Source of the DNA: Bacteriovorax sp. PP10
GTDB lineage: Bacteria; Bdellovibrionota; Bacteriovoracia; Bacteriovoracales; Bacteriovoracaceae
Direction: 5' to 3'
Assembly: GCF_035013165.1 (NCBI RefSeq)
Contig: NZ_JAYGJQ010000002.1
Coordinates: forward strand, 744,001 to 808,000
DNA length: 64,000 bases
The position numbers and the translations under genes are program-made. Shown here one piece after another: positions 27,210-35,478 of the stretch (position 1 is the first letter of the stretch; every line of letters starts with the position of its first letter). The notes beneath the pieces were generated by a model that worked only from the letters and a program-made list of their open reading frames with translations, did no database searches and had not been told where the DNA came from.

Positions 27210-27833
27210 TTATTTTTTCAAAGTCTCAAAATATCTCTTAAGCGAATCATATAAAGCATTAAACGCTTTCGGATCATTCAACCCTTTAAGCATTCCATAA
27301 AACCCTTCATGGGCCATCACTACAAAGTGGGCCACTTGTCTGGTATTAACATCTGCACGCAAATAACCGTCCTTCTTAGCGCGATTAAGCTCTTTCTCCA
27401 TTCCTTCTATCCAATAAAGTAGAGCAGCTTGTAATCGCTCTTTAAAGCCTTCATCAACCGGCGCCATTTCTTGAACTAAATTATTAAGCGGGCATCCATA
27501 ACGAAGCTCTTCAGGAGAAGCCTTACCAATAAGCGTTTTCATTTGAATAAGAATCCCATCTAAAGGATTTTTAAACTCCTTTAAAGGATCAATCCACCTC
27601 GAATAGGTCATAGGTTTAATCACATCATCTACCAATGCATACCCAAGATCGAGCTTCGTTGGAAACTGATGATAGAAGGCTCCTTTCGTCATAGAAGTCT
27701 TCTTCACAATGTCATCTATACTCACACCTTGAAAGCCGCGCGTGAAGACTTCCCAAAAAGCAGCATCTAAAATCTCTTGTCGGGACTTCTCTAAGTTACG
27801 GGTTTTCTTGATAGTTTTAGTTTTTTTAACCAT
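27210..27833 (-). CDS. TetR-family transcriptional repressor
   Basis: A 207-residue protein. The basic start (KKTKTIKKTRNLEKSR) leads into a TetR helix-turn-helix at about 17-63 (ILDAAFWEVFTRGFQGVSIDDIVKKTSMTKGAFYHQFPTKLDL). The ligand domain has the C-P-L-N-N-L motif (RYGCPLNNLVQEM) seen in the YxaF/AcuR-like branch. It is divergent from a four-gene operon, with a strong palindrome between (27867-27886). It probably represses both directions until an electrophilic or aromatic ligand binds; that ligand class is inferred from the GST and VOC neighbours. Confidence 0.92.
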   Translation of the reverse strand: MVKKTKTIKKTRNLEKSRQEILDAAFWEVFTRGFQGVSIDDIVKKTSMTKGAFYHQFPTKLDLGYALVDDVIKPMTYSRWIDPLKEFKNPLDGILIQMKTLIGKASPEELRYGCPLNNLVQEMAPVDEGFKERLQAALLYWIEGMEKELNRAKKDGYLRADVNTRQVAHFVVMAHEGFYGMLKGLNDPKAFNALYDSLKRYFETLKK

Positions 27834-27866
27834 GGATTCATTCTAGCAGGTTGTGACCATCTTTAC

Positions 27867-27886
27867 AACATACCATTTAGTATGTT
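27867..27886. promoter_or_regulatory. TetR operator palindrome
   Basis: AACATAC-CATTTA-GTATGTT is a perfect 7-base inverted repeat, 34 bases from the TetR start and 26 from the SRPBCC start. This is the classic size and place for a TetR-family operator. Confidence 0.8.
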
Positions 27887-27912
27887 AGTGTGTAAGTAAC
27901 CAAGGAATCATT

Positions 27913-28422
27913 ATGAAACTTAAAATCTTTTTCTCTCTCCTAAGTGTTCTCGTTTTATTTCTTATTTACGTCTCTACAAGAGAAGGTAAGTTTAATTATT
28001 CAGTCACGATGCCAGTGAATGCTCCCGTTGAAAAAATCTTTCCTTACTTAAGTGACCTTAAGCTCGGTAGTGAGTGGTCGCCATTTGAAAAAGTCGATCC
28101 TGACATGAAGAAAGAGTATGTCGGTAATAAGCTTATCTTCGATGGAAATAGCAAAGCAGGTTCAGGCAGTGTTGAGATTCTAAAAGTTGTTCCTAATGAA
28201 AGTGTAGAATTGAAACTCATTATGACTAAACCGTTTAAAGCAGAAAACTTGATTACATATAAAGTTGTTCCAACGCAAAACGGAGTCGATTTCACTTGGA
28301 GTATGTCAGGTGATGGTGGCTACATGGGAAAACTTATGAACGTATTTATTGATTGTGAAAAAATGATTACAGATCAATTTAGATCAGGAATTAATAACCT
28401 TAAACAAATTGTAGAGAAATAA
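27913..28422 (+). CDS. SRPBCC (START/polyketide-cyclase-like) protein with N-terminal anchor
   Basis: A 169-residue protein. Residues 3-20 are hydrophobic (LKIFFSLLSVLVLFLIYV), a signal anchor or signal peptide. The rest is a SRPBCC fold (FNYSVTMPVNAPVEKIFPYLSDLKLGSEWSPFEKVDP, then ELKLIMTKPFKAENLITYKV and GVDFTWSMSG), a helix-grip cavity that binds hydrophobic ligands. It is the first gene of the TetR-controlled operon; AAGGAATC precedes the ATG. Its ligand is unknown. Confidence 0.85.
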   Translation: MKLKIFFSLLSVLVLFLIYVSTREGKFNYSVTMPVNAPVEKIFPYLSDLKLGSEWSPFEKVDPDMKKEYVGNKLIFDGNSKAGSGSVEILKVVPNESVELKLIMTKPFKAENLITYKVVPTQNGVDFTWSMSGDGGYMGKLMNVFIDCEKMITDQFRSGINNLKQIVEK

Positions 28423-28431
28423 GGAGTTTTT

Positions 28432-28845
28432 ATGAATGGCCCTATTTGGATTAATTTACCTTCGACAGATTTACCTCGTGCAAAGAAATTCTTTACTGAA
28501 ATTGGTTTTAAGATAGATTCAGCTCACGAAACTCCTTATATGGTGAGCATGTCAGTGGGACAAAATCAGGTTGTTATGAATCTTTTTGATTCAAAAATGT
28601 TTCAGGGTTTTATTGGCGGACAAACTGTGACTGATGCAGTGAAGTCGACTGAGGTTTTATTTTCTCTTGGAGCAGAGTCTCCTGAGGAAGTTGATCAGCT
28701 AGCACGTAAAGTTAAGGCGGCCGGTGGAACAATTTATGCAGAGCCTGGTTATACAGATGGCTGGATGTACGGTTTTGGTTTTATAGACCTTGATGGGCAT
28801 CGCTGGAATGGTCTTTATATGAATATGGCGAAGATGCCGAAATAG
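28432..28845 (+). CDS. VOC-family (glyoxalase/bleomycin-resistance-like) protein
   Basis: A 137-residue protein with paired beta-alpha-beta-beta-beta modules: MNGPIWINLPSTDLPRAKKFFTEIGFK, MVSMSVGQNQVVMNLF, then GGTIYAEPGYTDGWMYGFGFIDLDGHRWNGLYM. The last motif carries the usual DxDGHxW metal/ligand region. The family includes dioxygenases, glyoxalases and antibiotic-binding proteins. AAGGAG lies 5 bases before ATG, and it is 9 bases from the previous gene. Confidence 0.9.
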   Translation: MNGPIWINLPSTDLPRAKKFFTEIGFKIDSAHETPYMVSMSVGQNQVVMNLFDSKMFQGFIGGQTVTDAVKSTEVLFSLGAESPEEVDQLARKVKAAGGTIYAEPGYTDGWMYGFGFIDLDGHRWNGLYMNMAKMPK

Positions 28846-28854
28846 GATTTGAGT

Positions 28855-29457
28855 ATGATGAAACCAATACTGACTACGCTTCGTTGGGTGCCACCGTTTG
28901 CTCATGGTTATGTTAAAGATTTACGCGTTCGATGGGCGCTAGAAGAAATAGGTATTGCCTATGAAACTAAGCTTATTGGGCCTGAAGATCAACCAACAAT
29001 GGAGTACCGTAAGATTCAACCTTATGGACAAGTACCGGCCTACGAAGAAGATAGTTTAAAGATTTTTGAATCAGGAGCGATTGCTCTTCATATTGCTCAT
29101 AAATCAGAATTGCTTTTGCCAGTAGAAGCGACTGCACGTGCTCGTGCAATTGTATGGATGTTTTCTGCTCATACTTCTATTGAACCTTATATTCATAATA
29201 TTGGATCTGAAATGTTGACGTCACGATTGAAAGACCTGACGAGTTGGCTTGAAGGAAAAGATTATTTAGAAGATCGTTTTACCATTGGTGATCTTATTAT
29301 GACGACAGTCCTAAGAGACTTAGGTGATGACGATATTATTATGAAGAATCCAGTACTACTAGCTTACAGATCTAGATGTGAAGGACGCCCTGCTTTTAAG
29401 AAAGCTCTAAACGATCAGCTTGAAGTTTTTAATAAACATAAACCTAAGGAAGCTTAA
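28855..29457 (+). CDS. Glutathione S-transferase-like protein
   Basis: A 200-residue protein. The thioredoxin-like N-terminal domain (ILTTLRWVPPFAHGYVKDLRVRWALEEIGIAYETKLI, PYGQVPAYEEDSLKIFESGAI) has the cis-Pro VPA and the ES pair that hold glutathione. A helical C-terminal domain follows (TIGDLIMTTVLRDLG). I start at the ATG 28855 because AGGA lies 8 bases before it; a TTG two codons upstream is less likely. It is part of the TetR-controlled operon and is probably a detoxification enzyme. Confidence 0.9.
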   Translation: MMKPILTTLRWVPPFAHGYVKDLRVRWALEEIGIAYETKLIGPEDQPTMEYRKIQPYGQVPAYEEDSLKIFESGAIALHIAHKSELLLPVEATARARAIVWMFSAHTSIEPYIHNIGSEMLTSRLKDLTSWLEGKDYLEDRFTIGDLIMTTVLRDLGDDDIIMKNPVLLAYRSRCEGRPAFKKALNDQLEVFNKHKPKEA

Positions 29458-29931
29458 ATGAATACAAATCCCAAATTAGATTTAGTTCTTAATAAAATTT
29501 TAGACATCACACCCGAGCAAGCGTGGAAGGGATGGACTACACCTGAGCTTTTCGGTGAATGGTTTTGTCCGAAACCTTGGAAGGTTGTTGAAGCAAGACT
29601 TGATCCGCGTCCAGGTGGAGAGTTCTTCACGATGATGCAATCACCAGAAGGGGATAAATTTCCAAATACGGGATGTATTCTTGAAGCGATTCCTGGGAAG
29701 AAACTAGTTTGGACAAGTGCTTTATTAGAAGGTTTCAGACCTTCAGAAAATAAAGACATGTCTTTTACTGCAGTTATTCTTTTAGAACCGTATGGAAAGA
29801 ATCAAACGAAGTATATAGCGATTGGTATGCATGGAAATGAACTAGATCGCAAAAAGCATGAAGACATGGGCTTTGAACAAGGTTGGGGAATTTGTGCTGA
29901 TCAGTTAGAAGCAATGATGAAGAGTTTATAA
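29458..29931 (+). CDS. AHSA1-type SRPBCC protein
   Basis: A 157-residue protein of the activator-of-Hsp90-ATPase-like SRPBCC group: LVLNKILDITPEQAWKGWTTPELFGEWFCPKPWKV, RLDPRPGGEFFTMM, MHGNELDRKKHEDMGFEQGWGICADQLEAMM. Its ATG follows the GST stop codon with no gap, and AAGGA for it lies within the GST gene, so the two are translationally coupled. It is the last gene of the operon, ahead of a strong hairpin at 29968. Confidence 0.9.
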   Translation: MNTNPKLDLVLNKILDITPEQAWKGWTTPELFGEWFCPKPWKVVEARLDPRPGGEFFTMMQSPEGDKFPNTGCILEAIPGKKLVWTSALLEGFRPSENKDMSFTAVILLEPYGKNQTKYIAIGMHGNELDRKKHEDMGFEQGWGICADQLEAMMKSL

Positions 29932-29967
29932 AAATACAAGACATCGGAATTTTTTATTCCCAAAATA

Positions 29968-30019
29968 GTGCCAGCAGACTTGTGGTTGTGCAGCTGCGCT
30001 ACCACAAGTCTGCTGGCAC
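29968..30019. terminator. Perfect 19-base hairpin; full copy of the dispersed repeat, probable terminator
   Basis: GTGCCAGCAGACTTGTGGT (29968-29986) and its exact reverse complement (30001-30019) flank a 14-base loop containing GCAGCTGC. CTTTTAACCTTTT follows. Single arms of this element lie at 6037, 11461 and 35431, so it is a repeat family as well as a likely terminator for the TetR-controlled operon. Confidence 0.8.
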
Positions 30020-30122
30020 CTTTTAACCTTTTAAAGCAAATAGATTGGTTATTTTCGCAAATAATTCATGGTACAGAATTTGCATTTTATATTAAGAGGC
30101 AAATATAAACCAAGGAGCATTT

Positions 30123-30650
30123 ATGGATACAAATCTTAACCGTGACACGACAAAAAATAGAACACCTAATTTAGAAAATTCAACTCCGGTTGTAATAAGT
30201 AGAACTTTCAATGCTCCAGTTGAGCAAGTTTGGAAAGTATGGGCCAATGCAGATCTTATGCAGCAGTGGTGGGGTCCTGAAAATTATACATCACCGAGTG
30301 CGAAAATTGATTTTAGAGTGGGAGGTAAATCTTTATTGGCGATGAAAGACTCTATAGGAGCAGTCGTATGGAGTGGTGGAGTTTATAAAGAAATTATTCC
30401 CTTTAAAAAGATTGTAACAACAGACCATTTTGCCGATGAAAAAGGACATGTTATTCCGGCGAGCGAAGTGGGAATGACAGGTGACTGGCCTCTAGAGTGC
30501 CTTATTACAGTTGAGTTTAGTAGTCCTGTTAAAGGGCAGACTAAGATGACTATTACCCATAAAGGAATTCCACAAGAAATGCATGATGATTGCGTTGATG
30601 GATGGAATAGTTCAATTAATAAACTTCAAAAACTTGTAGAACATCATTAA
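30123..30650 (+). CDS. AHSA1-type SRPBCC protein (paralogue of 36462-36965)
   Basis: A 175-residue protein: VVISRTFNAPVEQVWKVWANADLMQQWWGPENYTSPSAKIDFRVGG, WSGGVYKEIIPFKKIVTTDHF, GWNSSINKLQKLVEHH. It keeps the WWGPE motif typical of the family. The gene at 36462 is a close paralogue, and even the leader is shared (ATATAAACCAAGGAG against ATATAAACCAAAGGA), so the duplication included the translation signal. This copy has a longer insert (HVIPASEVGMTGDWPLE). It is likely a ligand-binding or stress protein. Confidence 0.9.
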   Translation: MDTNLNRDTTKNRTPNLENSTPVVISRTFNAPVEQVWKVWANADLMQQWWGPENYTSPSAKIDFRVGGKSLLAMKDSIGAVVWSGGVYKEIIPFKKIVTTDHFADEKGHVIPASEVGMTGDWPLECLITVEFSSPVKGQTKMTITHKGIPQEMHDDCVDGWNSSINKLQKLVEHH

Positions 30651-30661
30651 GTTTTAATATT

Positions 30662-30685
30662 GAAGGCCATCGAAAGATGGTCTTC
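30662..30685. terminator. Bidirectional terminator
   Basis: GAAGGCCATC, loop GAAA, GATGGTCTTC: a 10-base stem with one G-U pair, between the convergent AHSA1 and ABC permease genes. Confidence 0.75.
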
Positions 30686-31693
30686 TTACATGAGCCATCG
30701 TTTTTTCATCAAGACATATGAAATGAAAAAAGTGACCACACCGATTAAAAGTAAATATATCGATCCCATTCCAAAAACATTGAGTTTTCCCTGATCTAAT
30801 AGGATGGATTTAATCGCTTCATAAAAGTGATAAGAAGGAAGTAGCGGAGCTACGACATCTAATTTTTTTGAGAAGTCCGATAATGCAGAAGGGAGCAAGT
30901 GAGGAAGATAAAAAATTATACCTAAAATTCTTGCGCTGGCCTGATTACGACATAAGAAGCCCAGAAAGATTCCATATGAACTAAAGCAAAAGCTTCCTAA
31001 AAGAAGTATTGAGATATAGCTTAAATTGAATCCTAATTTAAAATTTCCCATTAGATGAAGTATGAATACCGACGCAGTCGTCAGGATCATACCAGTGATG
31101 GCCTTGGCTAAAAGCCATTCAATTTCTCGCATTGGTGTTTGGAGTAAGGAAACGAGTAAGCGCTTTTCTTTTTCTTCAGCGACCTGTGAAGGCATTATAA
31201 CGAATCCTACGAGTAGGACGAGCATGAGAATCCAGGTCGGCAAACTTTCTTTTTGTATATCTGTCGACTGCATTGCTGTGATATTTGAAATCCAGTTCTT
31301 TTTTCCTTCAATCGTCTGTTGAAGGGCATGCATACTTTCGATAATGGAGAGAGTTTTGAGTGATTCTTTCTTTAGAACAATCAATTCTTCAGATTTTAGT
31401 AATAATCCATCAAGCTTCTTTTCTTTTATTTGTTTTTTACCATCTTCTATTGTCTCTACATTAACAACATTAAAGATCTTGTCGGCAGATTTAATAGATT
31501 TAAGAATAATCGGAGTATAAATTTCATTCTTTATAATTCCTAAATTCATCTTTTGGAATTCAGATTTTTTTGTATCAACTAATTTCAAAGTGAGAAATAC
31601 AAATAGAGGAATAAAAAAAATCAAAAAGATAGTCTTGTTTTTAATAGCAATAGCTAAATCATTAAGTATAAGTGTCCAAATGTTTTTAATCAT
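30686..31693 (-). CDS. ABC-2-type transporter permease
   Basis: A 335-residue protein. One N-terminal membrane segment (IFLIFFIPLFVFLTLKLV), an extracytoplasmic loop of about 110 residues, then five C-terminal segments (WILMLVLLVGFVIMPSQ, ITGMILTTASVFILHLM, YISILLLGSFCFSSYGIFLGFL, ILGIIFYLPHLLPSAL, YLLLIGVVTFFISYVLM). This is the NatB/YhaP-type layout. The motif EEKEKRLLVSLLQTP after the second segment is typical of ABC-2 exporters. It overlaps the ATPase gene by 4 bases. Substrate unknown; Na+ or drug export are family possibilities. Confidence 0.92.
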   Translation of the reverse strand: MIKNIWTLILNDLAIAIKNKTIFLIFFIPLFVFLTLKLVDTKKSEFQKMNLGIIKNEIYTPIILKSIKSADKIFNVVNVETIEDGKKQIKEKKLDGLLLKSEELIVLKKESLKTLSIIESMHALQQTIEGKKNWISNITAMQSTDIQKESLPTWILMLVLLVGFVIMPSQVAEEKEKRLLVSLLQTPMREIEWLLAKAITGMILTTASVFILHLMGNFKLGFNLSYISILLLGSFCFSSYGIFLGFLCRNQASARILGIIFYLPHLLPSALSDFSKKLDVVAPLLPSYHFYEAIKSILLDQGKLNVFGMGSIYLLLIGVVTFFISYVLMKKRWLM

Positions 31694-32370
31694 TGTAGAT
31701 AAAGCTCATTGTGAAGTTTTGATTGAAAGTACTTAGTTGGACTTCCGTCAAAAACAATACGCCCTTGATGAAGCACCATAAGTCTCGTGGCCAGGTTTTT
31801 TATTTCTTCAGGTCTATGAGTAGTGAAGAGAATGGTTTTTCCAGCGGTATGAAACTCTCTAAGGAGTTTAAAGATTTCTTTGGTCATTTCAAAATCTAGT
31901 CCCGAAGTCGGTTCATCAAAAAGAAGTATCGGAGGATCTGATAAGATCGAGCGCCCGATATTCACTCTTTGCTTGAGACCTTTTGATAAGCTTTGGACTT
32001 TGGTATTTCGATATGAATCGAGATCGAATTCTTTGAGTAGCTCGTCGATACGGCCCTTTTTAATGTTAAAAAGTTTAGCAAAGAGTTTGAAGTTATACTC
32101 AACCGAAAAAAACTCATACAGGTTAGGAGTTTCTGAGACGAATCCAATTTTTCTCACCATCGCTAATCTGTCAGTGAGATTGATACCGTCTATTACAACA
32201 GATCCAGAATCGGGTAAGTGAGTGTTAGATAAAATTTTTAATAGAGTCGATTTACCTGCGCCGTTATGGCCCACGATAGCGATGAGTTCACCTTTATCTA
32301 CATTAAAGCTTGTGGGGAATAGCCCGCGAGTTTCATTATAAACTTTGGTGAGATTTTTGACTTCGATCAT
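31690..32370 (-). CDS. ABC transporter ATP-binding protein
   Basis: A 226-residue protein from the ATG start MIEVKNLTKVY; an upstream TTG start is unlikely. Walker A GHNGAGKST lies at 34-42, followed by Q-loop-region ETPNLYEFF, signature LSKGLKQR, Walker B ILLFDEPTS and switch His in TTHRPEE. It drives the adjacent permease. It is related to NatA-type ATPases, which also pair with a single ABC-2 permease. The ribosome binding site is weak. Confidence 0.95.
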   Translation of the reverse strand: MIEVKNLTKVYNETRGLFPTSFNVDKGELIAIVGHNGAGKSTLLKILSNTHLPDSGSVVIDGINLTDRLAMVRKIGFVSETPNLYEFFSVEYNFKLFAKLFNIKKGRIDELLKEFDLDSYRNTKVQSLSKGLKQRVNIGRSILSDPPILLFDEPTSGLDFEMTKEIFKLLREFHTAGKTILFTTHRPEEIKNLATRLMVLHQGRIVFDGSPTKYFQSKLHNELYLQ

Positions 32371-32626
32371 TAAACCATTCTTATGATTACTAAAACTAAG
32401 ATCACGCAAACTAATAGATACAGCATAATTTATTCCTTACAATGAAGTTTTCTGTGTGCCATGCACAGCTACGAGTGTATTTGCAAAACAAGTACCTACT
32501 TTAAGTAGACGAATTGTCTACAAAATGGAGAAACCTAGTGTTTTAATGGGGCAAAGTTCCGCTTCGTGCATTTTGAAATCGACCCTATTATGGTAAAAAT
32601 CCAGCTAAACTAAAATCAGGAACCTT

Positions 32627-33250
32627 GTGGGAAATTATAACGTTGTCGTCATCGACTTTGAAACTACTGGTCTTTCACCCAACATGGGAGAAAGAGCAAT
32701 TGAAGTAGGTGCTGTTCTCTTAAACAACAATCAAATCGTCGATCGTTTCCAAAGTTTAATGAATCCAGGAAAGAAAATTTCAGCATTCATCGAAAGCTAT
32801 ACTGGCATTAGCAACAAGATGCTTTCAACAGCTCCTAGTATCGCTGAAGCGATGGGAGAGCTTAAAAATTTTATTGGCAATAATCACCTCGTTGCTCACA
32901 ATGCTTCGTTTGACTCGAGATTTTTAGATGCGGAGTTTGATAGAATTAAGCATAAGAGAAAAAATGAATTTGCTTGCTCGCTCTTGATGTCTAGACGAAT
33001 TTATCCAGAAGCTCCTAATCACAAACTCGAAACCCTTGTTCGTTATAAAAATCTAAAAACAGATGGCGTTCATCACAGGGCACTTGCTGATGCTGAAATG
33101 ACTGCGCATCTTTGGATTAGATTAGTAGAGGACATTAAACAAAAATATAAATTTGATCATGTCTCGTTTGATATCATCCAAAAGATTTCTAAAACGCCTA
33201 AAGATAAAATTCCGGAAGTGATGAAGAAGATTAGAGAGCAACTTCATTAG
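32627..33250 (+). CDS. DnaQ-like 3'-5' exonuclease
   Basis: A 207-residue protein with the DEDDh exonuclease motifs: ExoI VIDFETTGLSP (Asp and Glu), ExoII VAHNASFDSRFL (Asp) and ExoIII HHRALADAEMTAHLW (His and Asp). It resembles PolC/DNA polymerase III epsilon-like proofreading nucleases but lacks the usual polymerase-binding tail and has a short helical end (DKIPEVMKKIREQLH). The start is GTG, with AGGA 5 bases upstream. It probably trims single-stranded DNA in repair. Two overlapping palindromes near 32497-32521 precede it. Confidence 0.92.
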   Translation: MGNYNVVVIDFETTGLSPNMGERAIEVGAVLLNNNQIVDRFQSLMNPGKKISAFIESYTGISNKMLSTAPSIAEAMGELKNFIGNNHLVAHNASFDSRFLDAEFDRIKHKRKNEFACSLLMSRRIYPEAPNHKLETLVRYKNLKTDGVHHRALADAEMTAHLWIRLVEDIKQKYKFDHVSFDIIQKISKTPKDKIPEVMKKIREQLH

Positions 33251-33317
33251 TCAACTTCATAGACTGTACTTAATTCCCCCTAATTGACGTGAATTCTATT
33301 CGGCCTAAAATAGACCC

Positions 33318-33824
33318 ATGACTAAACTAATTATGATTCTTTGGCTTCTTTCGGGCCTTATCTCTTGCGCTTCGGCCTCAAGAGACAAACTAGGTAAAAT
33401 TGAGAATACTGAAGAGATGCTAGATCTCGCTGAAGCTAGTGCTTCGCCTGGCGGGAGAAAAGTTCTTGAAGCTTCAAGATCTATGATCTCAAATCAAGAA
33501 CTGCATGTAGGTGGTTGTTGGAATTATATCAATGCGGTTTATGACCGAGCTGGATATCAATCAAAGCAAAGAGAGACAGTTTATAAAAGTAAATTTAATG
33601 GACCGTATGTTAAGTCAGATGTGATTCAAACAGGGGATTGGCTTTATTTTGTGAATCACTCTTTTAGTGAGTCCGAGCATAGTGCAATTTTTGTTGCATG
33701 GATTGATGAAGACAAGAAAGAAGCTCTGATGGTTAATTATGTTGGTGGAAATAAGAAGAAGCCTGGGACCTATAAAAGATTTATTTTAGATGAAGTTTAT
33801 AATGTTTTTAGGGCGCAAGATTAA
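33318..33824 (+). CDS. Lipoprotein with an NlpC/P60-like Cys-His core
   Basis: A 168-residue protein with lipobox LISC (Cys17). A papain-like arrangement is visible: GGCWNYINAVYDRAGY places Cys67 at the start of a helix, and SESEHSAIFVAWID places His121 at the start of a strand. Between them lies the tryptophan-containing loop TGDWLYFVNH. This fits NlpC/P60 or CHAP-type amidases, though the identity is low. It is predicted periplasmic and may cut peptidoglycan. No operon partner is seen. Confidence 0.65.
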   Translation: MTKLIMILWLLSGLISCASASRDKLGKIENTEEMLDLAEASASPGGRKVLEASRSMISNQELHVGGCWNYINAVYDRAGYQSKQRETVYKSKFNGPYVKSDVIQTGDWLYFVNHSFSESEHSAIFVAWIDEDKKEALMVNYVGGNKKKPGTYKRFILDEVYNVFRAQD

Positions 33825-33839
33825 AAGCTGCTGCATGAT

Positions 33840-34154
33840 TTAGGCAACTTCTTTAATTACGACTTCACCTTTTATACCCGCTTTATAAAGCTGATCTTGA
33901 AGAGCATATTTAGCGAAAGTTTTTTTCGGCATACCTAGGGCATCTGCAAAAGCAATCGCTCGTTCTACGCTCACAAGCTTACGACCTTTTTCGATATTAC
34001 AAAGATCTTGTTTGGAAATACCTATCATTTCTGCTATCGTAATTTGATTTAATTCTTGTGATTGTCTATGCGCCTGAAGCATTTCACCAAAGCTGATGTG
34101 GCCTGTGATTTTTCGGATTGCTGATTTTGCTTTAATTTTATTTTTAGTAATCAT
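33840..34154 (-). CDS. HTH-Xre antitoxin (copy 2)
   Basis: A 104-residue protein from the start MITKNKIKAK, with an Xre-type helix-turn-helix (GEMLQAHRQSQELNQITIAEMIGISKQDLCNIEKGRKLVS) and a C-terminal toxin-binding region. It overlaps the toxin gene by 11 bases, exactly as in copy 1, and has the same length. Residues shared with copy 1 include the IEKGR motif and the QI-alpha-helix near the end. It should autoregulate through the palindrome at 34438-34458. Confidence 0.88.
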   Translation of the reverse strand: MITKNKIKAKSAIRKITGHISFGEMLQAHRQSQELNQITIAEMIGISKQDLCNIEKGRKLVSVERAIAFADALGMPKKTFAKYALQDQLYKAGIKGEVVIKEVA

Positions 34155-34425
34155 GGTTGTTGACCTCAAGAACTTCGACAGTAAGTGAATTCGTTTGCTC
34201 ATCTAGCTCATAAATAATTCGCCAACTTTTATTGAGAGAGCTTGACCTTTGTCCATAGCGATCACCTTTAAGTGAATGATCGCGGTATCCTCTAATTTTT
34301 TGCATTTCTTGATAGCCTTCGTTTTCAATGATCTCTACCCATAAATCAAAAAGAACTTGAATATACCTGGGGATTTTTTTTAGATCCCTCTGTGCGCCTT
34401 TGCTTAAGTTTACAATGCTTTTCAC
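34144..34425 (-). CDS. RelE/ParE/HigB-like toxin (copy 2), GTG start
   Basis: A 93-residue protein starting at GTG 34425, with AAGGAG 4 bases before it; a longer ATG frame would begin upstream of the promoter. N-terminal helices (LSKGAQRDLKKIPRYIQVLFDLWV), then basic strands (YRDHSLKGDRYGQRSSSLNKSWRIIYEL), ending EVLEVNNHDY. The last residues nearly match copy 1 (EVNKHDY). The target, ribosome or gyrase, is not determined by sequence. Confidence 0.88.
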   Translation of the reverse strand: MKSIVNLSKGAQRDLKKIPRYIQVLFDLWVEIIENEGYQEMQKIRGYRDHSLKGDRYGQRSSSLNKSWRIIYELDEQTNSLTVEVLEVNNHDY

Positions 34426-34437
34426 GCAACTCCTTGC

Positions 34438-34466
34438 AGTATACCTTTTTGGTGTACTTTGGTCAA
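34438..34466 (-). promoter_or_regulatory. Toxin-antitoxin promoter with overlapping operator
   Basis: On the minus strand, TTGACC (34461-34466), 17 bases, then TATACT (34438-34443). An inverted repeat AGTATACC-N5-GGTGTACT (34438-34458, one mismatch) covers the -10 box and spacer. The same TTGACC-17-base layout is used by copy 1 at 15816. Confidence 0.75.
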
Positions 34467-34651
34467 TGGTAACTAATTTTTGCATAGATGTAGGAGGATT
34501 CTAAAAGCTAAGTATTTGATTAATAGAATGGGATTTAAGTGAAGGTGCAAGAATTGACGTTAAGGTCGTTGATTCTTGCACTATTGAATTAATAGGTTAG
34601 TTTAAAAAGATTATCGGTAAAGTGCTAAAGAGATGAGTCTAATCTCTAGTG

Positions 34652-35326
34652 TTAATGTTTCATACTATTTAGCTTTTTAGAACATTCGTCATGATAACTT
34701 TGAAAATTGGCCGGACATTCTTCAGGCTTAGTTTTCCCACCAATACAATCTTCAGTCGTCTGCAGGCAGAATTTTAAGTCTTCAACCTTTCCTGAATTAA
34801 CAATAGATCTCCAGTAAAGCGCTTCGGCCTTCGCTTCACATTGGGCCATGAGATAAGCCGTGTTTGGATGCTTTAAATATTTCAGAAGTATGCTTTCTTG
34901 ATTTTCTTTACTGAAGTTTAATTTCTTATAATCCTCAGAGTAGTGCTCTTTCAAATCACTAGTGATCTGTTGCATATTCGTCGTGTGCATCTTCGCGCAG
35001 TTCAAGAAATAAGTGTAATCAGTATTAGTGCTAAAATTCTCTTCCAATTTCTTAGCGATAGATAGGTCTTCACATAAGTAAGTGAATCTTGTTTTTAAAT
35101 CTGAATTAGAAAGATCAAGAATGTCTTTACCGAGAAGACTTGGATTAGCACAGGCCCCTTCAACATTTACTTTCTTAAGTACCAAAGACTCTCTGAGAGA
35201 GGCGACAGAAACAGGCTGAGTAACGATGAGTTTTTTCTTGGCCTCAATATTTTTCATATAAAAATACAAAGACGCGATAATTATAACGACAACAATACTA
35301 ATTGTAAGAATGATATTTTTTTTCAT
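34652..35326 (-). CDS. Membrane-anchored hypothetical protein
   Basis: A 224-residue protein, from the start MKKNIILTISIVVVIIIASLYF, with one N-terminal membrane segment and a periplasmic helical part of about 195 residues containing eight Cys (for example ACANPS, FTYLCEDLS, FLNCAKMH, LMAQCEAKAEA, FCLQTTEDC, PEECPANF, DECSKKL). That Cys content suggests several disulfides. The upstream in-frame extension has no ribosome binding site and is not used. No family is recognised. Confidence 0.65.
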   Translation of the reverse strand: MKKNIILTISIVVVIIIASLYFYMKNIEAKKKLIVTQPVSVASLRESLVLKKVNVEGACANPSLLGKDILDLSNSDLKTRFTYLCEDLSIAKKLEENFSTNTDYTYFLNCAKMHTTNMQQITSDLKEHYSEDYKKLNFSKENQESILLKYLKHPNTAYLMAQCEAKAEALYWRSIVNSGKVEDLKFCLQTTEDCIGGKTKPEECPANFQSYHDECSKKLNSMKH

Positions 35327-35370
35327 AGGTAAGGAAAATACCATAAAGGAGAGATCAATTCTAGTCGTAA

Positions 35371-35455
35371 TCTGCTGGCATTCCCCAGCCCGCATAAAAA
35401 AGTAACTAAGAGATTTTAATGCAGTACCTCTACCACAAGTCTGGTGGAACCTTTA
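35371..35455. repeat. Degenerate copy of the dispersed repeat
   Basis: TCTGCTGGCATTCC (35371-35384) and CTACCACAAGTCTGGTGG (35430-35447), followed by AACCTTT, match parts of the right arm of the 29968 hairpin. The two pieces are in the same orientation and are separated by about 45 bases, so this is a decayed or rearranged copy. It lies just before the PhzF-like gene. Confidence 0.5.
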
Positions 35456-35478
35456 GGCTTATAGCAAGGAGAGTTTAA

